The translations under genes and the position numbers were made by a program. This document shows positions 1-5,903 of a stretch of 6,374 nt of DNA, piece by piece; the stretch's first letter is position 1, and every line of letters starts with the position of its first letter. The notes below the pieces were generated by a model, which saw only the letters and a list, made by a program, of their open reading frames with translations, made no database searches and was not told the origin of the DNA. This DNA comes from Desulfosarcina sp. (GTDB lineage: Bacteria; Desulfobacterota; Desulfobacteria; Desulfobacterales; Desulfosarcinaceae), in the NCBI GenBank assembly GCA_030642405.1, contig DAOWNV010000170.1, forward strand, positions 1-6,374. Reading direction: 5' to 3'.

Positions 1-357
1 GCCGGAAATCCCCCTGAAATCCCTAACACGCGGCAGGGTTATATTGATCAATTTGTTGAGAAAATCGTACATTCTATCTTTACGAAGGGTTACCATACAT
101 CCAATGGGCACTCCTTCTCTCAGTTTAAAGGCAGCGATTGATTTTTTTGCACGTGTGACCACTGGTTGCTGACCTGAAATCTGTTTCATTTCGTCAACGG
201 CTGAATCGATAATTTTAATGTTGTTAATCGCTTCTCCAAGCCCCATGTTGATGGTAATTTTTTTTATCTTCGGGACTTGCATGGGATTGGTGTACTTGAA
301 GGCTTCCTTCAGCTTCGGTACTACCGTTTCTGTGTAATAGTCTTTAAGCTGTGACAT
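1..357 (-). CDS. rplE: 50S ribosomal protein L5, 5' part (cut by the left edge)
   Basis: L5 binds 5S rRNA, helps place it in the central protuberance of the 50S subunit and contacts the P-site tRNA. The first 119 codons are present; the family is usually about 180 residues, so roughly the last third lies outside the window. The start MSQLKDYYTE is followed by the conserved block KITINMGLGEA (residues 33-43), then PVVTRAKKSIAAFKLREG (65-82) and the start of the PRVRDFRG motif (109-116), all typical of bacterial L5. The ATG at 355-357 has a strong Shine-Dalgarno GGAGGAA just upstream. The gene follows rplX after 33 bases, as in a normal spc operon. There is no frameshift or stop in the visible part. 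In E. coli the S8 repressor binds near this start, but I cannot recognise such a site here. Identity is secure. Confidence 0.97.
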   Translation of the reverse strand, partial: MSQLKDYYTETVVPKLKEAFKYTNPMQVPKIKKITINMGLGEAINNIKIIDSAVDEMKQISGQQPVVTRAKKSIAAFKLREGVPIGCMVTLRKDRMYDFLNKLINITLPRVRDFRGISG

Positions 358-390
358 TTATTCCTCCGAGAGCATTTTGGTCTTGGGGCT

Positions 391-720
391 CTATGCATCT
401 ATAATTTCATCACATTTTCTGCATACTCGGACTTTTTTTCCATCGTCCAGTCTCTTACTTTTCACCCGCACCGGTTCTATGCATTTGTTGCACATCAACA
501 TTACATTGGACCAATGGATGAGCGCTTCGCTCTCAAGGATTCCTCCTTGCCTATTTTGCGCATTAGGTTTCGTGTGTCTCTTGACAAGATTTATGTTCTC
601 TACAAGGAGACGGTTATTTTTTGCGTTAACCTTCAGAACCTTTCCAACTTTTCCTTTATCCTTGCCGACAATGATCTTTACCTTGTCATCTTTTTTGATT
701 TTTATTGAATTTTTGATCAT
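391..720 (-). CDS. rplX: 50S ribosomal protein L24, zinc-ribbon form
   Basis: L24 is an early assembly protein that binds the 5' region of 23S rRNA and lies near the exit of the peptide tunnel. The protein has 109 residues. Its N-terminal half is a KOW domain (about residues 9-45: DDKVKIIVGKDKGKVGKVL), followed by the conserved NLVKRHTKP segment (44-52). The C-terminal part carries four cysteines as CNKC (77-80) and CRKC (100-103), the zinc-ribbon arrangement found in many bacterial L24 proteins but absent from E. coli L24. The ATG at 718-720 lies behind GGAGAAG, and there is a 30-base spacer from rplN. The stop is TAG. Nothing looks truncated. The zinc binding is inferred from the cysteine spacing. 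Confidence 0.98.
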   Translation of the reverse strand: MIKNSIKIKKDDKVKIIVGKDKGKVGKVLKVNAKNNRLLVENINLVKRHTKPNAQNRQGGILESEALIHWSNVMLMCNKCIEPVRVKSKRLDDGKKVRVCRKCDEIIDA

Positions 721-750
721 TTCATCTTCTCCACGACAAAAAGCCGCTTT

Positions 751-1119
751 TTATAGCACCTCAGGTGCCAAGGATACAATTTTCATAAATCGTTTGGCAC
801 GAAGTTCTCTTGCAACAGGCCCGAAGATACGTGTTCCCACAGGTTCACGCTGGGCGTTAATCAACACGGCGGAATTATCATCGAATCGAATGTATGAACC
901 ATCAGGGCGACAAATTTCCTTTTTGGTTCTCACTACGACAGCTTTGAGAACATCACCTTTTTTTACTTTTGCATTGGGGATGGCTTCTTTTACAGCAACC
1001 ACGATAATGTCTCCGATGCTTGCATATCTTCTTTTCGAACCTCCCAAAACTTTAATGCAGTATAAGGAACGCGCACCGGAGTTATCGGCCACCGTCAGTT
1101 TTGTTTCAGACTGAATCAT
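751..1119 (-). CDS. rplN: 50S ribosomal protein L14
   Basis: L14 is a small beta-barrel protein that binds 23S rRNA at the subunit interface and forms part of a bridge to the 30S subunit together with L19; the silencing factor RsfS docks on it in many bacteria. It has 122 residues, the normal family length. Conserved blocks are VADNSGAR (residues 10-17), CIKVLGGS (21-28), the KKGDVLKAVVVRTKK stretch (53-67), and the C-terminal GTRIFGPVARELR and FMKIVSLAPEVL. The ATG at 1117-1119 has an AGGA Shine-Dalgarno sequence. It is the first gene of the classical spc operon, but only 18 bases separate it from rpsQ, with no promoter or terminator visible, so it is probably co-transcribed with the S10 genes. 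Confidence 0.98.
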   Translation of the reverse strand: MIQSETKLTVADNSGARSLYCIKVLGGSKRRYASIGDIIVVAVKEAIPNAKVKKGDVLKAVVVRTKKEICRPDGSYIRFDDNSAVLINAQREPVGTRIFGPVARELRAKRFMKIVSLAPEVL

Positions 1120-1137
1120 GAGTATCGTCCTTTATCG

Positions 1138-1395
1138 CTATACGGCTTTTTCAATAACATCTGTAACGCGCCACCGCTTCATTTTGCTGATTGGACGCGA
1201 TTCGGTAATCATAACCTTATCACCGATATTACAGCTGTTGTCCGAGTCATGGGCTGCAAATTTATTGCTGCGCCGAATGTATTTTTTGTACAGTGGGTGT
1301 TTGACCAAGCGTTCCACTTCCACAACAGCCGTTTTATCCATCTTGTCGCTTACGACCTTACCAGTAAGTTGCCTTTTATTTACTCGCTTTTTCAT
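1138..1395 (-). CDS. rpsQ: 30S ribosomal protein S17
   Basis: S17 is a primary binder of the 5' domain of 16S rRNA, made of an OB-fold beta-barrel. The protein has 85 residues, the normal length. It shows the family pattern LTGKVVSDKMDKTAVVEVER (residues 10-29), then HPLYKKYIRRSNKF (33-46), the HD-x6-IGDKVMITESRPISK block (49-71) and the W-RV-DVIEKA end. It is the last gene of the classical S10 operon, 9 bases after rpmC. The start ATG at 1393-1395 lacks a clear Shine-Dalgarno sequence. A second ATG, out of frame, lies 5 bases upstream and opens a three-codon reading frame whose TGA overlaps the rpsQ start, so translation may depend on coupling to rpmC. Identity is secure and the start is very likely. 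Confidence 0.97.
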   Translation of the reverse strand: MKKRVNKRQLTGKVVSDKMDKTAVVEVERLVKHPLYKKYIRRSNKFAAHDSDNSCNIGDKVMITESRPISKMKRWRVTDVIEKAV

Positions 1396-1404
1396 GACCG
1401 CATC

Positions 1405-1608
1405 TTAGTCTCTGTTTATAGGGTTGGTTTTATCGTTCAATGTAGTTTTTAACCGGGCAATATCCTTCTTTGTTTCCCCCATTCTTTTTAGGTTCTCAAT
1501 TTGCCCGATTTCGTGTTGGAACCGTAGATTGAACAGGGACTCTTTCAGATCAGCAACCTTCTGATGAATCTCGTCGGTATTAAGTTCTCTGATTTCGGTC
1601 ATTTTCAT
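1405..1608 (-). CDS. rpmC: 50S ribosomal protein L29
   Basis: L29 is a short helical-hairpin protein next to L23 at the tunnel exit, part of the area where signal recognition particle and trigger factor dock. It has 67 residues, near the usual 60-70. The pattern MTEIRELNTDEI, then LKESLFNLRFQ (residues 21-31) and a basic C-terminal helix with IARLKT (49-54) is diagnostic. Two starts are possible, the ATG at 1606-1608 and a second ATG two codons later. An AGGAG site lies 9 bases before the first and 15 before the second, so the first is preferred. That first ATG shares one base with the rplP stop (TAATG), an arrangement that suggests translational coupling. Confidence 0.96.
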   Translation of the reverse strand: MKMTEIRELNTDEIHQKVADLKESLFNLRFQHEIGQIENLKRMGETKKDIARLKTTLNDKTNPINRD

Positions 1609-2021
1609 TACACCACACTCCTCTCAACAAACCGTGTCTTGATGGGAAGTTTGTGAGCAGCAAGTCGTAGTGCCTCTATCGCCATTTCTCGACTGACGCC
1701 GGTCATTTCATATAACACTCGTCCAGGCCGAATGACGGCAACCCATCCTTCAGGTGCACCTTTTCCTTTGCCCATTCTGACCTCAGCCGGCTTTTTTGTG
1801 AAAGGTTTGTCCGGAAACATGCGAATCCAAATCTTCCCTCCCCTTTTTACATACCGAGTCATGGCAATACGCGCTGCCTCGATCTGCTTTGAAGAAATTG
1901 TGCCGCAACCGACTGCCTGCAATCCGTATTCACCGAAATTCAGGCTACTGCCCCGATATGCGACACCCTTCATTCTTCCCTTTTGACTTTTACGGTATTT
2001 AACCTTTTTGGGGCTCAGCAT
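1608..2021 (-). CDS. rplP: 50S ribosomal protein L16
   Basis: L16 lies near the A site of the 50S subunit, organises 23S rRNA helices around the peptidyl-transferase centre and contacts tRNA. The protein has 137 residues, matching the family. Conserved blocks are MLSPKKVKYRKSQKGR (residues 1-16), QIEAARIAMTR (46-56), GGKIWIRMFPDKP (61-73) and VRMGKGKGAPEGWVA (81-95). Arg82 corresponds to the arginine hydroxylated by the YcfD oxygenase in E. coli (Arg81 there); whether this happens here cannot be told from the sequence. The ATG at 2019-2021 follows a GGGAG site, 17 bases after the rpsC stop. The TAA stop overlaps the start of rpmC by one base. Confidence 0.98.
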   Translation of the reverse strand: MLSPKKVKYRKSQKGRMKGVAYRGSSLNFGEYGLQAVGCGTISSKQIEAARIAMTRYVKRGGKIWIRMFPDKPFTKKPAEVRMGKGKGAPEGWVAVIRPGRVLYEMTGVSREMAIEALRLAAHKLPIKTRFVERSVV

Positions 2022-2038
2022 TTTAGATCTCCCAAAGC

Positions 2039-2689
2039 CTATCCGCTAACTTCGGCTTTGTCCTTTTTAAGAATTTCGCCATGGAACACAAAGACCTTTA
2101 TGCCTATGATTCCATATGTTGTTCGTGCTTCAGTAATTCCGTAATCAATGTCAGCACGCAACGTATGCAGCGGTACCCTTCCCTCCCTATACCACTCCGT
2201 ACGAGCCATTTCAGCACCACCTAAGCGCCCGGAACAGATTATCTTGACACCTTGAGCACCGAAACGCATGGCTGACGACACTCCTCGTTTCATGGCACGC
2301 CGGAAAGCAACGCGCCGTTCAATCTGCATCGCTACATTTTCAGCGACTAGTTGCGCATCGACCTCAGGTTTCCTGATTTCTTGTATATCAATCAACACTT
2401 CCTGGCTCACACGACCTTTCAGCGATTTTTTAAGCTTTTCGATCTCCGAGCCCTTTTTGCCGATGACGATACCTGGTCGCGCGGTAAAAATCCGCAGCCT
2501 AACCCGCCGAGTGGATCTTTCTATTTCAACTTTCGCAACGCCTGCATGATGAAGCTTTTCTTTTATGAACTTGCGTATCTGATAGTCCTCAAAGATGTAA
2601 TCAGCGTATTTCTTATCGGCAAACCATCTGGATTCCCAGGTTTTAACGATTCCCAGCCTCAATGAGATAGGGTTGACTTTCTGGCCCAA
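2039..2689 (-). CDS. rpsC: 30S ribosomal protein S3 (TTG start)
   Basis: S3 sits in the head of the 30S subunit at the mRNA entry channel and, with S4 and S5, takes part in the ribosome's mRNA unwinding. It has 216 residues. The universal N-terminus GQKVNPISLRLG, a type-2 KH domain with the GxxG loop GKKG (residues 77-80) inside RPGIVIGKKGSEIEKL (71-86), and the C-terminal domain with SGRLGGAEMARTEWYREG and LHTLRADIDYG are all present. The conserved MGQKVNP start requires the codon at 2687-2689, which is TTG. It is backed by a very strong Shine-Dalgarno sequence 8 bases upstream that overlaps the rplV stop. No ATG nearby could preserve the conserved N-terminus. Only 13 bases separate it from rplV, so coupling is likely. 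Confidence 0.98.
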   Translation of the reverse strand: MGQKVNPISLRLGIVKTWESRWFADKKYADYIFEDYQIRKFIKEKLHHAGVAKVEIERSTRRVRLRIFTARPGIVIGKKGSEIEKLKKSLKGRVSQEVLIDIQEIRKPEVDAQLVAENVAMQIERRVAFRRAMKRGVSSAMRFGAQGVKIICSGRLGGAEMARTEWYREGRVPLHTLRADIDYGITEARTTYGIIGIKVFVFHGEILKKDKAEVSG

Positions 2690-2697
2690 GCTAATTC

Positions 2698-2705
2698 CCT
2701 CCTTA
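2698..2705 (-). promoter_or_regulatory. Strong Shine-Dalgarno sequence of rpsC, overlapping the rplV stop
   Basis: The minus strand reads TAAGGAGG, with the TAA being the stop codon of rplV and AAGGAGG a near-perfect anti-16S match. It ends 8 bases before the TTG start of rpsC. It decides the start of rpsC and probably compensates for the weak start codon. Confidence 0.9.
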
Positions 2706-3044
2706 CTGTACCGAATCTTCAGCTAATATAACGGTGATGTGAGAGGTTCTTTTCAATATACGAGACCCTCTTCCTCTGGCCCTCGCCTTAAATCGTTTCA
2801 GGGACGGCCCCTGATCGACTATCAAATTTTGGACGATTAAATCGTCAACGTCAATACTCGTGTTCTGATCTGCATTGGCAACGGCGGAACGAACAATTTT
2901 TTCGACAATGCCGGCAGACTTTTGTGGCATAAATTTAAGTGCATTAATCGCATCCCCTGCAGGCTTACCTTTGATGGCATCAACGATCATCCTAACCTTC
3001 TGAGATGAAATCCGAACGTAGCGTTGTTTAGCTCTGACCTCCAT
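2703..3044 (-). CDS. rplV: 50S ribosomal protein L22
   Basis: L22 binds all domains of 23S rRNA and its long beta-hairpin lines the narrowest part of the peptide exit tunnel beside L4; changes in that hairpin cause macrolide resistance in other bacteria. The protein has 113 residues, normal for the family. Visible blocks are the N-terminal YVRISSQKVRMIVDAIKGKP (residues 9-28), AGIVEKIVRSAVANA (44-58), and the basic hairpin GPSLKRFKARARGRGSRI (79-96) ending in KRTSHITVIL. The hairpin has no insertion or deletion that I can detect. The ATG at 3042-3044 follows a GGAAGG site 16 bases after rpsS. The stop codon forms part of the rpsC ribosome-binding site. Confidence 0.98.
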   Translation of the reverse strand: MEVRAKQRYVRISSQKVRMIVDAIKGKPAGDAINALKFMPQKSAGIVEKIVRSAVANADQNTSIDVDDLIVQNLIVDQGPSLKRFKARARGRGSRILKRTSHITVILAEDSVQ

Positions 3045-3060
3045 GTAGGGCCTTCCTTTT

Positions 3061-3342
3061 CTATCTTTTTACTTTGGATTTCCGATCCGCTGCATGCCCG
3101 TAATAGGTCCGTGTCGGAGAAAATTCACCGAGTTTATGACCAACCATATTTTCAGTAACGAAAACCGGAATAAACTTTCTTCCATTGTGAACGGCGAGTG
3201 TAATTCCTACCATCTCTGGAAGTATGGTCGAACGGCGCGACCAGGTCTTAATAACCTGATTGCTTCGGGATCCTTGTTCCTCGGAAACCTTTTTGAGCAA
3301 TTTTGGATCTATAAAAGGACCTTTTTTTAACGAACGTGGCAT
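3061..3342 (-). CDS. rpsS: 30S ribosomal protein S19
   Basis: S19 is a head protein of the 30S subunit that forms a complex with S13 and contacts the A-site finger of 23S rRNA. It has 93 residues, the usual length. The start MPRSLKKGPFID is the family signature, followed by IKTWSRRSTILPEMVG (residues 31-46), NGRKFIPVFVTENMVGHKLG (53-72) and the end EFSPTRTYYGHA. The frame remains open for 54 further codons upstream, overlapping rplB, but the conserved N-terminus and an AGGAG site just before the ATG at 3340-3342 fix the start here. A 71-base spacer separates it from rplB, longer than most in this cluster. Confidence 0.98.
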   Translation of the reverse strand: MPRSLKKGPFIDPKLLKKVSEEQGSRSNQVIKTWSRRSTILPEMVGITLAVHNGRKFIPVFVTENMVGHKLGEFSPTRTYYGHAADRKSKVKR

Positions 3343-3413
3343 GATTTCTCCTGCTAATTCCAGATTCGAACTGAGTAAACCACCGAATTGACGGATACAC
3401 AGATATTTAAAGA
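3343..3413 (-). other. Intergenic spacer between rplB and rpsS
   Basis: This 71-base gap is the second longest in the window. It contains the AGGAG ribosome-binding site of rpsS at its downstream end. The rest shows no convincing hairpin, terminator, promoter or small gene; the short palindrome TTCGAA near 3365-3370 is too small to mean anything by itself. Confidence 0.5.
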
Positions 3414-4241
3414 TTATTTTGTACGCCTTTTTACAATATAGCGATCCGTACGTTTGTTTTTCCTGGTTCGGTATCCTTTGGTCGGAACGCCCCAAGGGGT
3501 ACAAGGATGCCGGCCACCGGATGAACGGCCTTCTCCACCACCCATTGGATGGTCCACTGGGTTCATGGCTACACCCCTTACTTTAGGACGACGTCCCATC
3601 CATCTACTTCGGCCGGCTTTACCTATGGATATGTTCTCATGTGTAACATTTCCGAGTTGGCCGATGGTTGCCTTGCATTTGAGCAGAACCATCCTAACTT
3701 CACTCGACGGCAGTTTGATCAGCGCATAACGGTCTTCTTTTGCCATCAATTGTGCGAAGGTGCCGGCACTGCGCACAACCTGCCCACCTTTTCCAATCCG
3801 AAGTTCAATGTTATGTATGTGCGTACCCAACGGAATGTTGGCAAGCGGCAACGCGTTGCCGGGCTGTATGTCCGCATCTGGTCCCGACATCACGGTATCG
3901 CCGACGGAAAGCTTGAGGGGTGCAATTATATAACGTTTTTCGCCATCGGCATAAAACAAAAGAGCGATACGTGCGGAACGGTTGGGATCGTATTCGATTG
4001 CCGCAACGTTTGCAGGGATTCCGTCTTTATCACGCTTAAAATCAATAATTCGGTAGTAGCGCTTGTGTCCACCGCCCCGTCGTCTGCTTGTTATACGACC
4101 ATTGACGTTTCTTCCACCTGTTTTTTTTAAGATCTTGACCAAGCTTTTTTCAGGTGAGATTTTTGTTATCTCTTCAAAACCGGAGTAACTTTGAAATCGT
4201 CGTCCGGGGCTGGTCGGCTTAACCTTTTTAATAACTGCCAT
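3414..4241 (-). CDS. rplB: 50S ribosomal protein L2
   Basis: L2 is one of the largest and most conserved 50S proteins; it is needed for subunit association and for a functional peptidyl-transferase centre. The protein has 275 residues, as expected. It shows the N-terminal TSPGRRFQS block (residues 10-18), the rRNA-binding GRITSRRRGGGHKRYYR segment (48-64), the middle domain with AAIEYDPNRSARIALL (80-95), and the C-terminal signature VRGVAMNPVDHPMGGGEGR (221-239) followed by SGGRHPCTPWG. His231 corresponds to E. coli His229, implicated in peptidyl transfer. The residue after HP is Met where His is most common. The ATG at 4239-4241 follows an AGGAG site, 17 bases after rplW. Identity is certain. 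Confidence 0.99.
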   Translation of the reverse strand: MAVIKKVKPTSPGRRFQSYSGFEEITKISPEKSLVKILKKTGGRNVNGRITSRRRGGGHKRYYRIIDFKRDKDGIPANVAAIEYDPNRSARIALLFYADGEKRYIIAPLKLSVGDTVMSGPDADIQPGNALPLANIPLGTHIHNIELRIGKGGQVVRSAGTFAQLMAKEDRYALIKLPSSEVRMVLLKCKATIGQLGNVTHENISIGKAGRSRWMGRRPKVRGVAMNPVDHPMGGGEGRSSGGRHPCTPWGVPTKGYRTRKNKRTDRYIVKRRTK

Positions 4242-4258
4242 CGTTCTACTCCTAGCTT

Positions 4259-4552
4259 TTATACACCCTCAAAAAAATCGATCCGTTCACCGGGCATTAG
4301 GGTGACGATGGCCTTTTTCCAATCCTTACGTTTCCCTAAAATCCGTCCCCGTCGTTTTACTTTTCCCTTAACCTGAACAGTCCTTGTTTTCGCCACTTTA
4401 ACGCCGAATATTTTCTCGACAGCACGTGAAATTTCCACGCGATTAGCACGTTTTTCAACTTCAAAGGAGACTTGGTTGAACTCATCCTTTTGTATGTTGG
4501 TCTTTTCCGTAATAACGGGTCGTTTAATAATCTCATAATAATTCTGATTCAT
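4259..4552 (-). CDS. rplW: 50S ribosomal protein L23
   Basis: L23 sits at the peptide tunnel exit and is the docking point for trigger factor and signal recognition particle. From the ATG at 4550-4552 it has 97 residues. The family pattern is seen in YEIIKRPVITEKTN (residues 6-19), with Glu16 matching the docking glutamate of E. coli L23, then FEVEKRANRVEISRAVEKIFGV, and the basic loop KGKVKRRGR (62-70). A GTG codon directly before this ATG (4553-4555) is also in frame. The Shine-Dalgarno GGAGG is 8 bases from the ATG and 5 from the GTG, so the ATG is slightly favoured. The rplD stop TGA shares one base with the ATG, which points to translational coupling. Confidence 0.96.
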   Translation of the reverse strand: MNQNYYEIIKRPVITEKTNIQKDEFNQVSFEVEKRANRVEISRAVEKIFGVKVAKTRTVQVKGKVKRRGRILGKRKDWKKAIVTLMPGERIDFFEGV

Positions 4553-5172
4553 CACCCCAACCTCCCCTCTATTCCTTCAATAGCCGGCTGCAGGATGACC
4601 AGTTTGGGGTATTTCAGTATGTCGTAGACATTTATCCCTTGTGTCTGAAGAATCTTCACTCCTGGAATGTTTCGTGATGACAATTCCAGTTTTTCGTCAT
4701 TTTTCGTAGTGATAATGAGAGATTTCTCCGCATCCAACCCCTTGATGATACCAGCCAATACCTTTGTCTTGACTTCACCCATTTCCAGTTTATCAACAAC
4801 AACAAGCTGCTGGGCCTGGACCTTTGCACTCAACGCCATTTTCAAGGCCAGTTTTCTGACTTTCTTCATTACCTTTTTTGAGAAATCCCGAGGTTCGGGA
4901 CCGAAGGCAACACCTCCACCCCGAAGAATCGGTGATTTAATATCGCCCTTTCTTGCCCGCCCTGTTCCCTTTTGACGATACAGTTTGTGACGACTTCCCT
5001 TAACATCAGAACGCCGTTTAACAGACGCCGATCCGGCTCTTTTGGCGGCAAGCTGCGCTGTTACCACCTGGTGCAGGATGCTCTTTTTAACCGGAATGTT
5101 AAAAATCGAATCGTCCAATCCCGTCTGGGAAACGACATCTCCGGCAACATTTATTACATCGACAACAGCCAT
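4552..5172 (-). CDS. rplD: 50S ribosomal protein L4
   Basis: L4 is an early assembly protein whose long extended loop reaches the peptide exit tunnel opposite L22. In E. coli it also represses the S10 operon by binding its leader RNA. The protein has 206 residues, normal for the family. Motifs are the rRNA-binding loop with KGSRHKLYRQKGTGRARKGD (residues 58-77) and RGGGVAFGPEPRDF (84-97), then the Rossmann-like C-terminal part with VDKLEM and NVYDILKYPKLVI. A longer frame starts 10 codons upstream at 5202, but GAGGAA four bases before the ATG at 5170-5172 and the typical MAVVDV start favour the shorter form. An 86-base spacer separates it from rplC, and it overlaps rplW by one base. Confidence 0.98.
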   Translation of the reverse strand: MAVVDVINVAGDVVSQTGLDDSIFNIPVKKSILHQVVTAQLAAKRAGSASVKRRSDVKGSRHKLYRQKGTGRARKGDIKSPILRGGGVAFGPEPRDFSKKVMKKVRKLALKMALSAKVQAQQLVVVDKLEMGEVKTKVLAGIIKGLDAEKSLIITTKNDEKLELSSRNIPGVKILQTQGINVYDILKYPKLVILQPAIEGIEGRLG

Positions 5173-5258
5173 ATTGTTCCTCGTCCAGTGCGCCCTGTGC
5201 AATTGAAGAATTACGCGTTTGCGAAACCCTTCATCAAAGGCGGCCTAAAGGCTTTCAA
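5173..5258 (-). other. Intergenic spacer between rplC and rplD with inverted repeats
   Basis: At 86 bases this is the longest gap in the window. It contains the GAGGAA ribosome-binding site of rplD. A 7-base inverted repeat, AATTGAA with TTCAATT, lies at 5254-5260 (overlapping the rplC stop) and 5201-5207. Inside it is a small GTTT-CGC-AAAC hairpin at 5217-5227. The stems are short and AT-rich, so this is a candidate RNA structure only. No T-run follows that would make it an intrinsic terminator. Confidence 0.4.
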
Positions 5259-5888
5259 TTAAGCAAACAGAACCTTGTTAATTGTTACGATTTCCGACCG
5301 AGACCCAGGAACGGGCCCTTTAAGTAGAATGAGATTCTCTTCCGGACGGATATCAACAACCTCCAAATTCCTTACAGTTTGGGTCTCTACTCCATATTGA
5401 CCGGGCATACGCTTTCCCTTTATGACCTTTGCAGGCGTAGCACTGCAACCGATGGAACCTGTAACCCGGTGGTTTTTGCATCCATGGGTCATTCTACCAC
5501 CACTAAAACCGTGGCGCTTTATGACACCTGAAAACCCGCGTCCTTTTGTCGTCCCGGTAACATTAACCTTTTCACCAACAGAAAAAATTTCAGGCCCGAT
5601 TGTCTGTCCCACAGTAAAGTCACCTGGATTTTCAACCCCGACTTCTTTAAGTGTTGAATAACAGGCACCACCACTTTTATTAAAGTGTCCTTTGAGTGGT
5701 TTTGTGGTCTTATCCTTCTTTTTTGAGCCAAATCCGATTTGCAGCGCCTTATAGCCGTCTGTCTGTTCCTTTTTGATTTGAGTAACCACGCAGGGTCCCA
5801 CTTTCAAAACGGTGGCAGGTATGTATTTGCCATTGGACGCAAACATCGAAGTCATGCCAAGTTTTTTTCCTACCAGTCCTTTACACAT
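5259..5888 (-). CDS. rplC: 50S ribosomal protein L3
   Basis: L3 is one of the two proteins that initiate 50S assembly; its long loop reaches close to the peptidyl-transferase centre and the A site. It has 209 residues, the same as E. coli. The start MCKGLVGKKLGMTSMF fits the family, and the central region shows VNVTGTTKGRGFSGVIKRHG (residues 108-127) and RMTHGCKNHR (132-141), followed by GSIGCSATPAKVIKGKRMPG (144-163). The position corresponding to the glutamine methylated by PrmB in E. coli (Gln150) is Cys148 here. The ATG at 5886-5888 is preceded only by a weak CGGGAT ribosome-binding site. It follows rpsJ after 15 bases, so coupled translation from rpsJ is plausible. Confidence 0.98.
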   Translation of the reverse strand: MCKGLVGKKLGMTSMFASNGKYIPATVLKVGPCVVTQIKKEQTDGYKALQIGFGSKKKDKTTKPLKGHFNKSGGACYSTLKEVGVENPGDFTVGQTIGPEIFSVGEKVNVTGTTKGRGFSGVIKRHGFSGGRMTHGCKNHRVTGSIGCSATPAKVIKGKRMPGQYGVETQTVRNLEVVDIRPEENLILLKGPVPGSRSEIVTINKVLFA

Positions 5889-5903
5889 CGCACTTATCCC
5901 GTT

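Noticed and set aside
581..612. A TTGACA sequence followed by TACAAG on the plus strand as a possible antisense promoter in rplX.
   Set aside because: The spacing is only 14 bases, the -10 match is poor, and it lies in conserved coding sequence.
738..752. The palindrome AAAAAGCCGCTTTTT near the end of rplN, resembling a terminator hairpin.
   Set aside because: The stem is six pairs, five of them A-T, the T-run is part of the stem, and no T-tract follows. The genes downstream belong to the same operon, so a terminator is unlikely.
377..1114. A 245-codon open frame on the plus strand opposite rplX and rplN.
   Set aside because: It is antisense to two certain ribosomal genes, crosses their spacer, resembles no family I know, and has no convincing ribosome-binding site. 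It is a by-product of the codon use of the real genes.
3343..3504. A 54-codon upstream extension of rpsS overlapping rplB.
   Set aside because: The S19 family starts at MPRSLKKGPF, and a good ribosome-binding site lies right before that ATG; the extension has no conserved sequence.
3549..4130. A 193-codon open frame on the plus strand inside rplB.
   Set aside because: It lies wholly within the highly conserved L2 gene in antisense, and its translation has no recognisable domain.
5173..5202. A 10-codon N-terminal extension of rplD (MHRAHWTRNN).
   Set aside because: The extension does not resemble L4, while GAGGAA stands just before the shorter MAVVDV start.
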